Notes: generated by a model not told the origin, from the sequence alone. 44,519 nt of DNA from Candidatus Methanoflorens stordalenmirensis (GCA_003139855.1 PLGY01000037.1:102347-146865), one strand, 5' to 3'; positions 24,171 through 33,862 are shown, counted from the stretch's first letter. Program-made: numbers and translations.

Positions 24171-25325
24171 CTACGAGTTCTGGCCTGCCTTCCTGTAGTT
24201 CTCCTGGAACACCGCCCGTAATGTGTCGCCGAGTTCTGATGGGACGACGTGACTGACCCCGAGAGTCTTTGGATGTAGGTCGATCTCGACCGTGACGTGC
24301 GTATGACCCAGTTGTTTCAGGGGCAGCACTTGCCGAGGTCCGTTGGTGACTGAGAAGATTGTCTTCCGGCTGATGCTCTTCATCGGCACGGCGTGCGGAA
24401 CGCCGAGCAGGACCGCGAAGTCATAGTCGCTGTAGCGGCTTTCGATTAAGGCCCCGGCATTGACGCCGGTGATCGGGTACTCGTCCAATCCGCCAGTGAT
24501 ATGATCAATGGAGACGCCACTCTCTTTCATGTCGTTCAGGATGTTTTCGGCGTGCTTTCGGAGTCGCGGCAAGCCAACGCCAGCGTCGAGATTCGCAAAA
24601 GTCTTGAGGTATTCGTTCCCGAGTTCACCGGCAACGGCTGAGAGCGCGATGAGAATGTCTGCGAATTGATAGGCGGTCTCTTTTTTGGCGTTTAACACGA
24701 CGACGCCTTTCTTATTGTGCTCTAAGAGCCCTAGCAGTTTCTTTGCAGTTATATATTTGAGGTCGCCTCGCGATGGCTGGATGTACTCCATGCTTGCCAC
24801 GCCTGCAATTTTTTCAAGATCTGTCGCTTTGATTAGTAGCTCCTTTTGCCGTAGGTATTCCGCGGGATCGAGCACTCCCGCATCGGCGGCAGCTTCGAGC
24901 GTCGCAATGGCTCCGTACGTGTTGTCTCGGTATCCGGCGTGGATTTCTACCTCGATTGTCGGACACGGCGGATTTGCGTCCAACACGGCTTGATGGATGT
25001 TCTCACCAATTATCATGCTCGCGCAGGAGCCGATAACTCCTAGAAGGCTTGGATTGAACAGCTCCACGGCACGTCGGATGACTTTCGTGAGAACTTGGTC
25101 TCCCCCAAATACAAAGTTCGTCTCATCCATCGCCGTCGTGACGACTCGAATTCCATCCTCTTCAAGCAATCTGCTGTGTTTGAAGCAGCAGCCTGAGGGT
25201 CCGTGTATTATCACTACGTCAGTTTCCAGATCTCTTAGCGTATAGAGCGCGGCAACGATAGAGCTCGGTCGAGGATGGATTATCTGCTCCACGCCTGCAT
25301 CAGTTACGCGCACATTGGATGACAT
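24171..25325 (-). CDS. cfbD: Ni-sirohydrochlorin a,c-diamide reductive cyclase subunit CfbD (NifD-like)
   Basis: CfbD is the catalytic partner of the NifH-like CfbC; together they reduce the macrocycle by six electrons and close the gamma-lactam ring to give seco-F430. The 384-residue protein resembles NifD-type subunits, with cysteines 46 and 47 in [10 protein letters not shown] and Cys101 in [15 protein letters not shown] as cluster ligand candidates. GGAGGT precedes the ATG directly, inside the last codons of cfbE. cfbC is not in the run or elsewhere in the window, which is unusual since the two proteins work as one enzyme. Confidence 0.93.
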   Translation of the reverse strand: MSSNVRVTDAGVEQIIHPRPSSIVAALYTLRDLETDVVIIHGPSGCCFKHSRLLEEDGIRVVTTAMDETNFVFGGDQVLTKVIRRAVELFNPSLLGVIGSCASMIIGENIHQAVLDANPPCPTIEVEIHAGYRDNTYGAIATLEAAADAGVLDPAEYLRQKELLIKATDLEKIAGVASMEYIQPSRGDLKYITAKKLLGLLEHNKKGVVVLNAKKETAYQFADILIALSAVAGELGNEYLKTFANLDAGVGLPRLRKHAENILNDMKESGVSIDHITGGLDEYPITGVNAGALIESRYSDYDFAVLLGVPHAVPMKSISRKTIFSVTNGPRQVLPLKQLGHTHVTVEIDLHPKTLGVSHVVPSELGDTLRAVFQENYRKAGQNS

Positions 25326-25326
25326 G

Positions 25327-26637
25327 CTACCTCCACATTTTCACACACGAAATAATGACGTCACATTCTTTGGTCAGTGTAAGGGCCGCGCGCAGCGCAC
25401 TCTCCAAGTCGTTTGACCGGACAACGTTCGGCCGAGACGTACGCATCTGATCGCCAACGACAACAACGTCGTCGAGGGCGGTGTCTTCAGCTAGCGGCGC
25501 GAGCGCTTCCGGAGGGATCCCTTCGCATACGTTTTTTGCCTCTGCTCCGATGATTAGGACAGCTTTGTGACCGGATTTTTTCAACGTCAACCCGTAACGT
25601 ATTGCCCGTTTGATCGACGTTGCTTCGAGGCCAGAATTTGAATTGTCGATGAGAAGCCTTCTCTTGATTATTGCGGCAGACATCCTCCCCAGTACTCCTT
25701 TGAAGTGAGCGAGTCTCTGGGTAATCACCTCGGGATCGAGCTTCGAACAGAGCGCTGCGGTCACAAAACAGAGCAGCGAATCCTCATAACTCGTAAGGTC
25801 ATAACATCCCGTGGGCGTGAAGCGCACCTCTCCAGAGACTCGGCCGCCGTCTATTCTTGCCAAATCGCTGTATGCAATTGTTACTTCATCAGTTTCTATG
25901 TTTTCGTATTGTACGGTTGCTCCTTCATCGCCGAAGGTGTTGAGACACTGACCCGGCTCTGCCAAGGATGCCGTCTCCGTTGACGTGACGAGGCAGGAAT
26001 TGACTTTCGCATTTGATAGCATCTGCAGTTTGGCAAACGTTGATGTCTTGGTTTCTTGCGCAATGCCGTACTCAGGAGACAACGTCGTAAGGATATTCAC
26101 GTCGGCAAGACCGGTTCCGCCAAGGGACACCTCGAAGATGCATACCTCTGGATCGAAGTCGAACTCTCTAGCTAGGTCCAACGCCGTCAGTATACTCGCG
26201 GGGGTGATGCTGAGTCGCCTCTTAGCCACGTATCTCCCGTTTTCGTGGATTTCGAGGCCGCGGCTCGTGAGCGTGAGTAACTTGCGGTCAGAAAAAGCAA
26301 TCTCCAACAGGGATGCGACCGTCGTTTTTCCCGTTACGCCTGTCACTTCAAAAACGAGCGCGTGTTGCAAGGCCTTGTTTTGCCGTGCGAGTTGGCCGAC
26401 AGCCTGATGGTGGGTTAACACGGGAATGCCCAGCCCTTCGGCACGCGCGGTGAGCTGGGTGTAAGCGTGAACAGGGGCGATCACCACGTCAAACAAATCG
26501 ATCGGCTGAGGTTCTGGGGCACCTTCGTAAATATTGATTGCGACCGGGTCTGCTCCAATCTCGCGAAGCTTCTCGCAGATTATTCGCCCGCCGTGAATGG
26601 TGTCTAGAACAGCCGCTTTTTTGCCGCGAAAATCCAT
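25327..26637 (-). CDS. cfbE: Coenzyme F430 synthetase CfbE (Mur ligase-like)
   Basis: CfbE completes F430 by ATP-dependent closure of the carbocyclic ring of seco-F430. The 436-residue protein is Mur-ligase-like: Walker-type VTGVTGKTT (98-106), an [19 protein letters not shown]-type stretch in the middle, and a C-terminal domain with [10 protein letters not shown] followed by a ligase-like tail. It differs from true MurD-type ligases in being smaller and lying among F430 genes. One base separates its TAG from the cfbD ATG, and 9 bases separate it from cfbA. Confidence 0.92.
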   Translation of the reverse strand: MDFRGKKAAVLDTIHGGRIICEKLREIGADPVAINIYEGAPEPQPIDLFDVVIAPVHAYTQLTARAEGLGIPVLTHHQAVGQLARQNKALQHALVFEVTGVTGKTTVASLLEIAFSDRKLLTLTSRGLEIHENGRYVAKRRLSITPASILTALDLAREFDFDPEVCIFEVSLGGTGLADVNILTTLSPEYGIAQETKTSTFAKLQMLSNAKVNSCLVTSTETASLAEPGQCLNTFGDEGATVQYENIETDEVTIAYSDLARIDGGRVSGEVRFTPTGCYDLTSYEDSLLCFVTAALCSKLDPEVITQRLAHFKGVLGRMSAAIIKRRLLIDNSNSGLEATSIKRAIRYGLTLKKSGHKAVLIIGAEAKNVCEGIPPEALAPLAEDTALDDVVVVGDQMRTSRPNVVRSNDLESALRAALTLTKECDVIISCVKMWR

Positions 26638-26645
26638 TTGGGAGT

Positions 26646-27038
26646 TTAAGCCTCTGTAAGCCTTCTATGTGCCAAATCAGCGATGCACGAATCGATGCCT
26701 AGAGGCTCTGCGTACACGACGTCGATGTTTCGGGCACCGAGCGAATACGTAGTTCGGTGCTCGCCGTCGGGAAGTCCAAGGATCTTAGGAATATCCTTTA
26801 ACGTGTGCGTTCCGTGAGCAAGAAAGAGCGGAAGCACATACAGCGTTGTAACGTCGGTTTCTGCAAAGCTTTTGAGCCCCTCTTCGACCGTCGGCCGATC
26901 CATGTTGAGGTACGCCGTTTTTATGGTAACGCCTGCCATTCGCTCCGCCAACATGCCAGCCACAGTTTCCACGGTGCGTTTGTTGTAGGTCAGCTTGCTG
27001 CCGTGACCCAGCACCAGTACCCCAAAGTTCTCTTGCAT
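26646..27038 (-). CDS. cfbA: Sirohydrochlorin nickelochelatase CfbA (small CbiX)
   Basis: CfbA inserts nickel into sirohydrochlorin, the first committed F430 step (the same small chelatase can insert cobalt for B12). The 130-residue protein has the size of the single-domain archaeal homodimer. Metal-site histidines are His12 in LGHGS and His75/His78 in FLAHGTHT. It is first in the cfbA-cfbE-cfbD-cfbB run. A TATA-like element about 43 bases upstream of the ATG and a GGAG just before it suggest that the operon starts here. Confidence 0.93.
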   Translation of the reverse strand: MQENFGVLVLGHGSKLTYNKRTVETVAGMLAERMAGVTIKTAYLNMDRPTVEEGLKSFAETDVTTLYVLPLFLAHGTHTLKDIPKILGLPDGEHRTTYSLGARNIDVVYAEPLGIDSCIADLAHRRLTEA

Positions 27039-27076
27039 AGTGGTTCTCCGTTCAGTGTGTGCGAATTGTTCTTCTG

Positions 27077-27086
27077 ATATTTAATG
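27077..27086 (-). promoter_or_regulatory. Candidate TATA box of the cfbA-cfbE-cfbD-cfbB operon
   Basis: The minus strand reads CATTAAATAT, centred about 43 bases before the cfbA ATG, which would give a leader of about 16 bases containing GGAG. It lies just past the stop of the DUF169 gene, so cfb transcription could be partly independent of that gene. Confidence 0.45.
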
Positions 27087-27128
27087 ATACAGCTCAACCG
27101 CGGGCCAATTTGCTCGCGTTCACGTCAA

Positions 27129-27800
27129 TCAAGCAAGCTTTTGGAGAGCGTCGACCAGCTTCGGGAGAATCTTCATAGGGATACCGACAATCAGTTCTTC
27201 TTCGCTCACCTTGGCGTATTTTCGCGAACCAGAACATCCAAGGGTGAAGTTGATGCTGCCTCTCATTAGAGGCGCAGCAACTGCATCGCCACACAGCGAT
27301 TGAATGCCGGAGAAATCGGCGGTATTTCGTGAATGTAGCTCGTACACGTTCGCCTGCGCAATCATCATCGCTTGGCGGGGGTTCACGACGAGCACCACGA
27401 CGTCAGGCTCAAAGGGAGTTTCGCCGAGAGGCGCGTAAGCCGTTGCATAGGTTTTGAAATCCACAATGGGAACCGCTTGCATGGTCTCCCCGGCGTGCTC
27501 GACTGAAGAGAAGCGCCCAAGTTTGTGGTAGAATTCACCCGACTTGATGTTTTCCGGTATCTCGATCAGGCCGAGCATTCCTGCGCCGCCTTTACAGGCA
27601 TGCTGCTCGACGGTTGCGTAGAATTTCGAACCACCGCGCGCCTTCTGCACCATTTCGCAATGGCGCAACACCTCGTTTGTGTGATTCAGTCCTTTTGGGA
27701 GGCTGGATTCAGTTCGAATGAGTTTGACTGCCACGGGTGAGCCTTTCAGTGCTAAAACACTCGTGAGCTTGTCGGACAGCGCATTATAGTCTAGACTCAT
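27129..27800 (-). CDS. DUF169 (COG2043) family protein in the F430/methanofuran locus
   Basis: I recognise this as DUF169, a family without an agreed function. From the Met at 27800 it has 223 residues; a Met at 27821 is an alternative. Visible features are LALKGSPVAVKL near the N-terminus, Cys48 in RHCEMVQ, Cys69 in HACKGGAGMLGL, Cys170 in SLCGDA and Cys189 in TLGCSGSRKY. The four cysteines and the glycine-rich turns suggest binding of a metal or cofactor, which is an inference. It lies between mfnB (77 bases upstream) and cfbA (90 bases downstream) on the same strand, so it could be co-regulated with cofactor synthesis for methanogenesis. Confidence 0.75.
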   Translation of the reverse strand: MSLDYNALSDKLTSVLALKGSPVAVKLIRTESSLPKGLNHTNEVLRHCEMVQKARGGSKFYATVEQHACKGGAGMLGLIEIPENIKSGEFYHKLGRFSSVEHAGETMQAVPIVDFKTYATAYAPLGETPFEPDVVVLVVNPRQAMMIAQANVYELHSRNTADFSGIQSLCGDAVAAPLMRGSINFTLGCSGSRKYAKVSEEELIVGIPMKILPKLVDALQKLA

Positions 27801-27877
27801 ACCGTAATCATGAGCGCGCACAAAGTAATAGTTTTCCAGGTACGGGCAGTCCGAGCGTGGCGGCTATCAGCGGGCTA

Positions 27878-28591
27878 TCACGCCTGCTTCGCCATCGCCA
27901 TCAGAGCCCTGACGCTTTCGGCTTGTATCGTTCCGGCCAATCGGTCGCCATGCGAACAAGCTGCGCCACGGATTCCAACGATGTCAGCGCCAACGTGCTT
28001 CAGTATAGGGATCTCTGGCAGTTTGATGGATCCTGCGAGGGCAACGTCCAGATTTCGCGTGTGGCCTTCTTCGACAAACTGTCTGCAGGCGGCTTCGTCC
28101 ATGAAATCAAAAATGCCCCTTCCATCCTTGACAAAGGTATCGACCATCACGACGTCACAGCCCGCAGTGCGTGCTACGTCGGGCAGCAGAAAGGGATCGA
28201 GAGTTGATGCCCGTCGAAAGTCTGCGTATCCCGCGAGAACGACCTTGGTCTGCGTATCGTATTCCTTCACCGTTCTCGTTACACCCTGCATCAAAAAAAT
28301 CGCGTCATCTCTGGTTTTGGAGCCTTTTAGCCCCACTTTGACGTAGTTAGCACCAGAGACAGCCGCGCCGAGTGCTGCCAGCGAGGCAGAACCGGGAAGG
28401 TGCGGAAAATCACCTATCGTTGCGCTTACTTCTATCGAGTGCGGCACGAGGCTCCGAATCTGTCGGATAACCCAAGGAAAGTTAGCCCCGAGTGACCCTT
28501 CGATCGGGTTCTTGACATCGATGATATCGGCGCCGCCATTCACTGCCTCTGTCGCCTCAAATTCGTCTTTTGGACTTATTAATACCTTCAT
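27878..28591 (-). CDS. mfnB: (5-formylfuran-3-yl)methyl phosphate synthase MfnB
   Basis: MfnB condenses two glyceraldehyde 3-phosphates into the furan precursor of methanofuran, the C1 carrier of the formyl step. The 237-residue TIM-barrel protein keeps the residues implicated in M. jannaschii MfnB at identical positions: Lys27 (IIDVKNP), Lys85 (YVKVGLK), Asp151 and Lys155 (MVDTFVKDG). The start is ATG at 28591, giving MKVLISPKDE; the longer frame to 28735 would run through the promoter. A TATA box about 31 bases upstream predicts a near-leaderless message. It is divergent from mcrBDCGA. Confidence 0.95.
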   Translation of the reverse strand: MKVLISPKDEFEATEAVNGGADIIDVKNPIEGSLGANFPWVIRQIRSLVPHSIEVSATIGDFPHLPGSASLAALGAAVSGANYVKVGLKGSKTRDDAIFLMQGVTRTVKEYDTQTKVVLAGYADFRRASTLDPFLLPDVARTAGCDVVMVDTFVKDGRGIFDFMDEAACRQFVEEGHTRNLDVALAGSIKLPEIPILKHVGADIVGIRGAACSHGDRLAGTIQAESVRALMAMAKQA

Positions 28592-28617
28592 ACGCAAAGG
28601 CGAGATGAGATTGGTTG

Positions 28618-28627
28618 CATATATAAC
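28618..28627 (-). promoter_or_regulatory. TATA box of mfnB
   Basis: The minus strand reads GTTATATATG, preceded by an A-rich BRE-like stretch, and is centred about 31 bases before the ATG at 28591. Transcription would begin about 5 bases before the start codon. Confidence 0.6.
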
Positions 28628-28708
28628 TTTTGAGTGATCGGTGGCCGCCGCATCTACAAAATGGCGCTCGTGCAGTATTTTATAAAAATATAAAAATAAA
28701 ATTTTGGT

Positions 28709-28730
28709 GAGATTCTTTTGCGCAAATCTC
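28709..28730. repeat. Nested palindromes upstream of mcrB, possible operator
   Basis: GAGATT (28709-28714) and AATCTC (28725-28730) are perfect inverted arms, and inside them TTTGCGCAAA (28717-28726) is a perfect 10-bp palindrome. The block lies just after the AT-rich candidate mcr promoter. A two-fold symmetric site in this place is typical of a dimeric regulator; which one is unknown. Confidence 0.4.
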
Positions 28731-28945
28731 TGCAAAAATAATTCTAATTATTCTCCGCGTTTTCTCAGCACAAGCTTAATAAACTATGAAATTGAACTTA
28801 ACTTAAACCCGGGGTAAGCTCCATGCTAGGTGAAACGTACAACTCGTTATCTTTTTTTCAATCGAGCTGTATCTAGTTAATTTCAGTCCTGGTATTCAGC
28901 ATACAGTGTCGTTCGCGTGGCAGCTGACTCCGCGGAGGAATAGAA

Positions 28946-30268
28946 ATGCCAAAATTTGAAGACAAAGTCGATTTATACAACGACAGAGGTCAAAAGGTTG
29001 GTTCGAACATACCGCTCGAGGCGCTCAGCCCGACGATGAATCCGGCTATCAAGAAGATTATTAACGTCACTAAGCGAACGGTAGCCGTTAATCTCGACGG
29101 CATCCAAGGCGCGCTGATGACCGGTAAAATCGGCGGCAAGGGTAGACAGATACTCGGCCGTGAACTGAACCTGGACCTAGTCGGCAACGCCGACGGTCTC
29201 GCACAGAAGGTTAAGGACCTTGTGATGGTGAGTGAGGGCGACGACACGAACGTCCAGCCCCTCGGTGGCGGTAAGCAGCTCAAGGTTCAAGTGCCGACCG
29301 AACGCCTTAACACTGGAGCTACCTACGTCGCGGGAACCACCGCAACGAGCAGCGCACTTACGCAGGCGATTATCGACATGTTCAAAGTGGACATGTTCCA
29401 AGCGCCTATGGTTAAGTCTGCCATTTGGGGACAGTACCCACAAACAATTGACAACGAAGGCGGCAATGTGAAATCCATGCTCGAGACCCCACAGAAAGAT
29501 GAAGGGTACGGTTACTCCCTGCGAAATGTGGCGGTTAATCACGTTGCAGCCGCAACCGGCAAGCGGACGATGAACGCGGCAGCGCTGTCATCGATATTTG
29601 AGCAGACGGGTATCTGGGAGATGGGCGACGCTATCGGCTGGAACGAGCGGTTGCAGCTCTGCGGACTTGCGATGCAGGGGCTAAACGCGAACAACCTAAC
29701 CTACTCTCTCGTCAAAGAGAACGGGCAAACTGGTACCATCGGCTCTGTAGTTGGGTCGACCGTTGAAAAGGCAAAGGCAGCGGGTGTCATTAAAGCAGAT
29801 ACGACCTGGCCTTCTGGCTTCAAGGCGATGAAGACTGACGACGTCGCAGCTTGGAACGCCTATGCGGCTTCGTGCACACTTGCCGCGACCATAGTGAACT
29901 GCGGCGCGGCACGAGGTGCGCAAGCGGTCTCATCCACTCTGTTGTACTCCAACGACCTACTCGAGCACGAAACGGGACTCCCCGGTTGTGACTTCGGCAA
30001 GGTTATGGGTACGGCAGTCGGGTTCTCGTTCTTCAGCCACTCGATATACGGCGGAGGCGGACCCGGTGTGTTCAATGGGAACCACATCGTGACGAGGCAC
30101 TCCAAGGGCTTTGCGATTCCGTGCGTTGCGGCAGCCGTGTCGATCGACGCAGGCACGCAAATGTTCTCAGTCGAGGCAACGTCAAAGATCATCGGCATAG
30201 TCTACGGCGACCTACCAGAATTCAAAGACCCGATAACTGCTGTTGCCAAAGCAGCGGAGGGAATGTAG
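28946..30268 (+). CDS. mcrB: Methyl-coenzyme M reductase beta subunit
   Basis: McrB is a structural and active-site subunit of MCR, which interconverts methyl-CoM plus CoB with methane and the heterodisulfide. The 440-residue protein is full length. Tyr368 in [10 protein letters not shown] corresponds to the active-site Tyr367 of the M. marburgensis enzyme. The N-terminus KVDLYNDRG and the C-terminal [15 protein letters not shown] are typical. The ATG follows GGAGGA by 6 bases. It is first of mcrBDCGA. Codon use is biased to C/G-ending codons, consistent with very high expression. Confidence 0.98.
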   Translation: MPKFEDKVDLYNDRGQKVGSNIPLEALSPTMNPAIKKIINVTKRTVAVNLDGIQGALMTGKIGGKGRQILGRELNLDLVGNADGLAQKVKDLVMVSEGDDTNVQPLGGGKQLKVQVPTERLNTGATYVAGTTATSSALTQAIIDMFKVDMFQAPMVKSAIWGQYPQTIDNEGGNVKSMLETPQKDEGYGYSLRNVAVNHVAAATGKRTMNAAALSSIFEQTGIWEMGDAIGWNERLQLCGLAMQGLNANNLTYSLVKENGQTGTIGSVVGSTVEKAKAAGVIKADTTWPSGFKAMKTDDVAAWNAYAASCTLAATIVNCGAARGAQAVSSTLLYSNDLLEHETGLPGCDFGKVMGTAVGFSFFSHSIYGGGGPGVFNGNHIVTRHSKGFAIPCVAAAVSIDAGTQMFSVEATSKIIGIVYGDLPEFKDPITAVAKAAEGM

Positions 30269-30301
30269 ACACGAAAATTGCGCGGAGGTTTACGATACAC
30301 A

Positions 30302-30787
30302 ATGGATACAGACGTACCTGACACGAGCATTCCTGTTCAAATAGAGATATTCACCGAACGGCTACTCAATCCGGAGACGGTTGAGCGGTTAGTCACAGAG
30401 TTTGCCAAGATCGAAGGAATCACGCGCTTGATCATGCACGGGCCGCGGATCGCTGCTGCTGTTCCAGAAGGGCCAGCTAAGGGAACGCCGAACGTGCACG
30501 CAGCGCGCAGACACATTCAAGTGGGGCAGCAGGACGTAGAGCTCGGGGTACAGGTCGGTAGGTTTTGGCTTGAACTAGAGGATGAAGACGTGATCGAGCA
30601 GGTCGAGGAAGTGTCCAGAAGGATTCTTCCGTGTGGGTTTCAGATAAACCGAGGCTTGTATATACGAACGCGTCCGACGCAGACTGATTACGCAAAATGG
30701 GGCGTAATCAAGGACACGCGAGTACTTGGCATGACAGATCCGAAGTCGAAATCGCGGATCTGTGCGATCTATCCCCGTGAGAGGTGA
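30302..30787 (+). CDS. mcrD: Methyl-coenzyme M reductase operon protein D
   Basis: McrD is not part of the mature enzyme; it binds MCR and is thought to assist assembly or activation. The 161-residue protein has the family's PVQIEIFTERLLNPETVERL near the start and CGFQINRGLYIRTRPTQTDYA-type centre, ending DPKSKSRICAIYP. ATG 30302 is chosen; the frame continues upstream to 30278 but that part contains the GGAGG (30283-30287). The stop overlaps the GTG of mcrC by three bases. Confidence 0.95.
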   Translation: MDTDVPDTSIPVQIEIFTERLLNPETVERLVTEFAKIEGITRLIMHGPRIAAAVPEGPAKGTPNVHAARRHIQVGQQDVELGVQVGRFWLELEDEDVIEQVEEVSRRILPCGFQINRGLYIRTRPTQTDYAKWGVIKDTRVLGMTDPKSKSRICAIYPRER

Positions 30788-31413
30788 CGCATATCGTCAG
30801 CCGCGCCACACACATTGTCGATTGCCGCGAATCAATGGGCCTGGGCAAAGGCGGAGGCCTTGCCCAACGAGGCACCATTTCCGAGACAGGGATACCTGAT
30901 ATCGTCGCAATCGCAATGTCCCCCGGTAGACGGCACATAACGAAGCCCGTATGCGAGATCACGCATGGCCTGCGAAACGAAGGTTTTCAGGTAGGCGTGC
31001 TCGTCTTGAACGCCGGAAGCGGCGTCCCGGCCGATGCGCCCGAAAGCGCCCGCGGCCTCGGGCCGAAGTTTGGTCTTTCTGCAAAGGAGGTGGAACAAAT
31101 TGCTCGCCACAAGCTTGCGGTTATTCACCTCGGGGGCGTGAAGACTCACATAATCTACAAGGCGCGAAATATTCTACGCTTTGTCGCCATTCCGGCGATT
31201 GTAGTGAGTCAAACGCAGGTTGACTATGAAGATTTCGCCCGCATCGGGGTAAAGACGCGTATCGTGATGCCAAGGCCCGAAGACGTTCAAACCGATGGCA
31301 CTATCGTAGGAATCGTAACCAATGTGACTCGCGGAGAGACTATCACGCGTGATAAGCTCAACGAGGTCATTAAGTGTATCAATCACTATAAACGCGCAGA
31401 ACGAAGGAGTTGA
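30784..31413 (+). CDS. mcrC: Methyl-coenzyme M reductase operon protein C
   Basis: McrC belongs to the multiprotein complex that reductively activates MCR's nickel. The 209-residue protein has CRESMGLGKGGGLAQRGTIS (14-33), then AMSPGRRHITKPVCEITHGLR and VLVLNAGSGVP, all typical of the McrC family. The start is GTG at 30784, overlapping the mcrD TGA. Eight bases separate it from mcrG. The order B-D-C-G-A is the full canonical operon; D and C are absent or relocated in some methanotrophic lineages. Confidence 0.96.
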   Translation: MTHIVSRATHIVDCRESMGLGKGGGLAQRGTISETGIPDIVAIAMSPGRRHITKPVCEITHGLRNEGFQVGVLVLNAGSGVPADAPESARGLGPKFGLSAKEVEQIARHKLAVIHLGGVKTHIIYKARNILRFVAIPAIVVSQTQVDYEDFARIGVKTRIVMPRPEDVQTDGTIVGIVTNVTRGETITRDKLNEVIKCINHYKRAERRS

Positions 31414-31420
31414 AAAAAAG

Positions 31421-32170
31421 ATGGCACAATTAATTCCCGGTACTTCAAAGGTAGCGGCAAACAGAAGGAAGGCGCTGGACCCGACGAAGACGCTGGACAA
31501 AGTTCGTGACGTTTCAGATGATGATGTGGTAGCAATACTGGGCCACCGCACACCTGGAACAGCGTATCCGGCGACTCACCCGCCACTAGCAGAGATGGGA
31601 GAGCCTGAGGACCCCATGAGAGAGCTCGTGAAGCCCACGGAGGGAGCGGCAGCAGGCGATCGTATTCGGTACATTCAGTTCACTGACTCAATGTACTTCG
31701 CCCCCATGGTTCCTTACGTAAGGTCGTGGATGGCGGCGACCCGATTCAGAGGCGTGGATCCCGGTACGCTATCCGGCCGACAGATCATCGAAGCCCGCGA
31801 GAGAGATCTCGACAAACTCGGCAAGATGCTGCTGGAGAGCGAGGCGTTTGACTGTGCTCGAAGTGGCGTCAGAGGCTGTACTGTGCACGGGCACTCACTG
31901 AGACTGGACCAAAACGGCATGATGTTCGACATGCTACAGAGATCGGTAATGAACCCTGACGGCTCCGTCAGCATTGTGAAAGACCAGGTGGGAAGGCCTC
32001 TTGACAAGGCAGTGCCTGTCGGGAAGCCCATGTCGGACGCTGACCTGAAGAGCAGAACGACGATCTATCGGGTCGATGGAGAAGCAGCACGAGCCGACAA
32101 AGAGCTCATCACCTACATCCAGCGGATTCATACGCTGAGAACGATGTGGGGATTCAAGCCGATGGCATAA
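31421..32170 (+). CDS. mcrG: Methyl-coenzyme M reductase gamma subunit
   Basis: McrG completes the alpha2-beta2-gamma2 MCR hexamer and contributes to the F430 pocket. The 249-residue protein starts MAQLIPGTS, preceded by AAGGAG (31404-31409), and contains DDVVAILGHRTPGTAYP, then SDAD/YRVDGEA segments and the C-terminal TLRTMWGFKPMA. An upstream open frame to 31349 is rejected because it overlaps mcrC and lacks homology. It lies 15 bases before mcrA. Confidence 0.97.
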   Translation: MAQLIPGTSKVAANRRKALDPTKTLDKVRDVSDDDVVAILGHRTPGTAYPATHPPLAEMGEPEDPMRELVKPTEGAAAGDRIRYIQFTDSMYFAPMVPYVRSWMAATRFRGVDPGTLSGRQIIEARERDLDKLGKMLLESEAFDCARSGVRGCTVHGHSLRLDQNGMMFDMLQRSVMNPDGSVSIVKDQVGRPLDKAVPVGKPMSDADLKSRTTIYRVDGEAARADKELITYIQRIHTLRTMWGFKPMA

Positions 32171-32185
32171 GAGAGGTGCAACAAT

Positions 32186-33862
32186 ATGGCTACTGAAAAA
32201 ACACAAAAGATGTTCCTCGAGGCGATGAAAAAGAAGTTCGCAGAGGACCCTACTTCAAACAAGACGACCTATAAGCGCGAGGGGTGGACTCAGTCCAAGG
32301 ACAAGCGCGAGTTCCAGGAATGGGGCGCAAAAATCGCCAAGGACCGTGGAATACCGGCGTACAACGTCAACGTCCACCTCGGCGGTATGACCCTCGGCCA
32401 GCGGCAACTCATGCCGTACAATGTCTCTGGGACCGACGTGATGTGTGAAGGCGATGACCTCCACTACGTCAACAACCCCGCAATGCAACAGATGTGGGAT
32501 GAGATCAGGCGTACGGTTATCGTAGGTCTTGACACCGCTCACGAGACGCTGACCAGGAGACTCGGCAAGGAGGTTACCCCCGAGACCATCAACGGCTATC
32601 TCGAGGCATTGAACCACACGATGCCCGGTGCGGCCATTGTCCAAGAACACATGGTGGAAACCCACCCTGCGCTCGTTGAAGACTGCTTCGTAAAGGTCTT
32701 CACCGGCGACGATGACCTCGCCGCCGAAATCGATAAGCCGTTCCTTGTTGACATCAACAAGCTGTTCCCCAAGGCACAAGCCGAACAACTCAAGAAGGCA
32801 ATCGGCAAGACGCTCTGGCAGGGAGTGCACATCCCGACGATCGTTTCGCGCACGTGCGACGGCGGAAACACGAGCAGATGGTCTGCCATGCAGATCGGTA
32901 TGTCGTTCATCGCCGCGTACAACATGTGCGCCGGTGAAGCAGCGGTTGCTGACCTCGCGTTTGCGGCTAAGCACGCAAGCCTCGTTGAGATGGCGAACTT
33001 CCTTCCCGCACGTCGTGCCCGAGGACCCAACGAACCCGGTGGTCTCTCGTTCGGCTTCATGGCCGACATGGTCCAAACAGACCGGATATACCCCGAGGAC
33101 CCCGTTAAGTCATCGCTTGAAGTTGTCGCAGCTGGCTGTATGCTCTACGACCAGATATGGCTCGGATCATACATGTCAGGCGGCGTAGGTTTCACGCAAT
33201 ACGCTACTGCAGCATACACCGACAACATCCTCGACGACTACAGCTACTACGGCAACGACTACGCGAAGAAGTACGGAGAGGACGGAAAGGCACCGTCGAC
33301 GATGGACGTCGTCAATGACCTCGGAACTGAAGTTACTCTCTACGGTATCGAGCAGTACGAAAAGTACCCGACCACCCTTGAGGACCACTTTGGCGGTTCG
33401 CAAAGGGCAACGGTGCTCGCAGCCGCGTCCGGTGTGACCGTAGCTATCGCAACCGGTAACTCGAATGCCGGTCTAAGCGGTTGGTATCTCTCCATGCTTC
33501 TGCACAAGGACGCGTGGGGCAGACTTGGGTTCTACGGCTACGACCTGCAAGACCAGTGCGGATCCACTAACACGTTCTCCGTCAGGTCCGATGAGGGTGC
33601 GCCAGACGAACTCCGTGGTGCAAACTACCCGAACTACGCCATGAACGTTGGTCACCAGGGCGGCTATGCAGGCATTGCAAAGGCCGCACACGTCGGTCGC
33701 CGTGACGCGTTTGCGGTGAGCCCACTCGTTAAGGTGTGCTTCGCCGACCCCAACCTGTGGTTCGACTTCGCTGCGCCACGGAAGGAGTTTGCGCGCGGCG
33801 CTCTACGAGAGTTCCAGCCTGCCGGTGAGAGAACAATCGTCTCGCCCGGCCGAAAGTTCTAA
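32186..33862 (+). CDS. mcrA: Methyl-coenzyme M reductase alpha subunit
   Basis: McrA holds the nickel cofactor F430. The 558-residue protein aligns to M. marburgensis with a constant +6 offset: Gln153 (axial Ni ligand, Gln147), His263 (methyl-His257), Arg277 (methyl-Arg271), Tyr339 (Tyr333), Gln406 (methyl-Gln400), Gly451 (thioglycine 445) and Cys458 (S-methyl-Cys452 position). Whether each is modified cannot be seen. [17 protein letters not shown] and [12 protein letters not shown] are present. No cysteine cluster of the kind I associate with ANME-1 McrA is present. [10 protein letters not shown] resembles Methanosarcina-type McrA. The operon ends 9 bases later in a strong hairpin. Confidence 0.99.
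   Translation: MATEKTQKMFLEAMKKKFAEDPTSNKTTYKREGWTQSKDKREFQEWGAKIAKDRGIPAYNVNVHLGGMTLGQRQLMPYNVSGTDVMCEGDDLHYVNNPAMQQMWDEIRRTVIVGLDTAHETLTRRLGKEVTPETINGYLEALNHTMPGAAIVQEHMVETHPALVEDCFVKVFTGDDDLAAEIDKPFLVDINKLFPKAQAEQLKKAIGKTLWQGVHIPTIVSRTCDGGNTSRWSAMQIGMSFIAAYNMCAGEAAVADLAFAAKHASLVEMANFLPARRARGPNEPGGLSFGFMADMVQTDRIYPEDPVKSSLEVVAAGCMLYDQIWLGSYMSGGVGFTQYATAAYTDNILDDYSYYGNDYAKKYGEDGKAPSTMDVVNDLGTEVTLYGIEQYEKYPTTLEDHFGGSQRATVLAAASGVTVAIATGNSNAGLSGWYLSMLLHKDAWGRLGFYGYDLQDQCGSTNTFSVRSDEGAPDELRGANYPNYAMNVGHQGGYAGIAKAAHVGRRDAFAVSPLVKVCFADPNLWFDFAAPRKEFARGALREFQPAGERTIVSPGRKF

Larger units (their letters stand above)
28592..28945. promoter_or_regulatory. Divergent regulatory spacer between mfnB and mcrB
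   Basis: The 354-bp spacer has no gene. On the minus strand GTTATATATG (28618-28627) is the mfnB TATA box. An AT-rich run at about 28677-28703 (TATAAAAATATAAAAATAAA) could hold the mcr promoter and would give mcrB a leader of more than 200 bases; a weaker CTTAATAAA lies at 28775-28783. Overlapping dyads lie at 28709-28730. GGAGGA at 28934-28939 is the mcrB ribosome-binding site. Confidence 0.6.

Noticed and set aside
28592-28735. 48-residue N-terminal extension of MfnB
   Set aside because: Runs over the strong TATA box; the catalytic lysines fall on the known numbers only with the start at 28591.
32186-33862. ANME-1 or alkane-type McrA
   Set aside because: No cysteine-rich stretch of the kind associated with ANME-1, canonical sequence around all active-site residues, full mcrBDCGA order.
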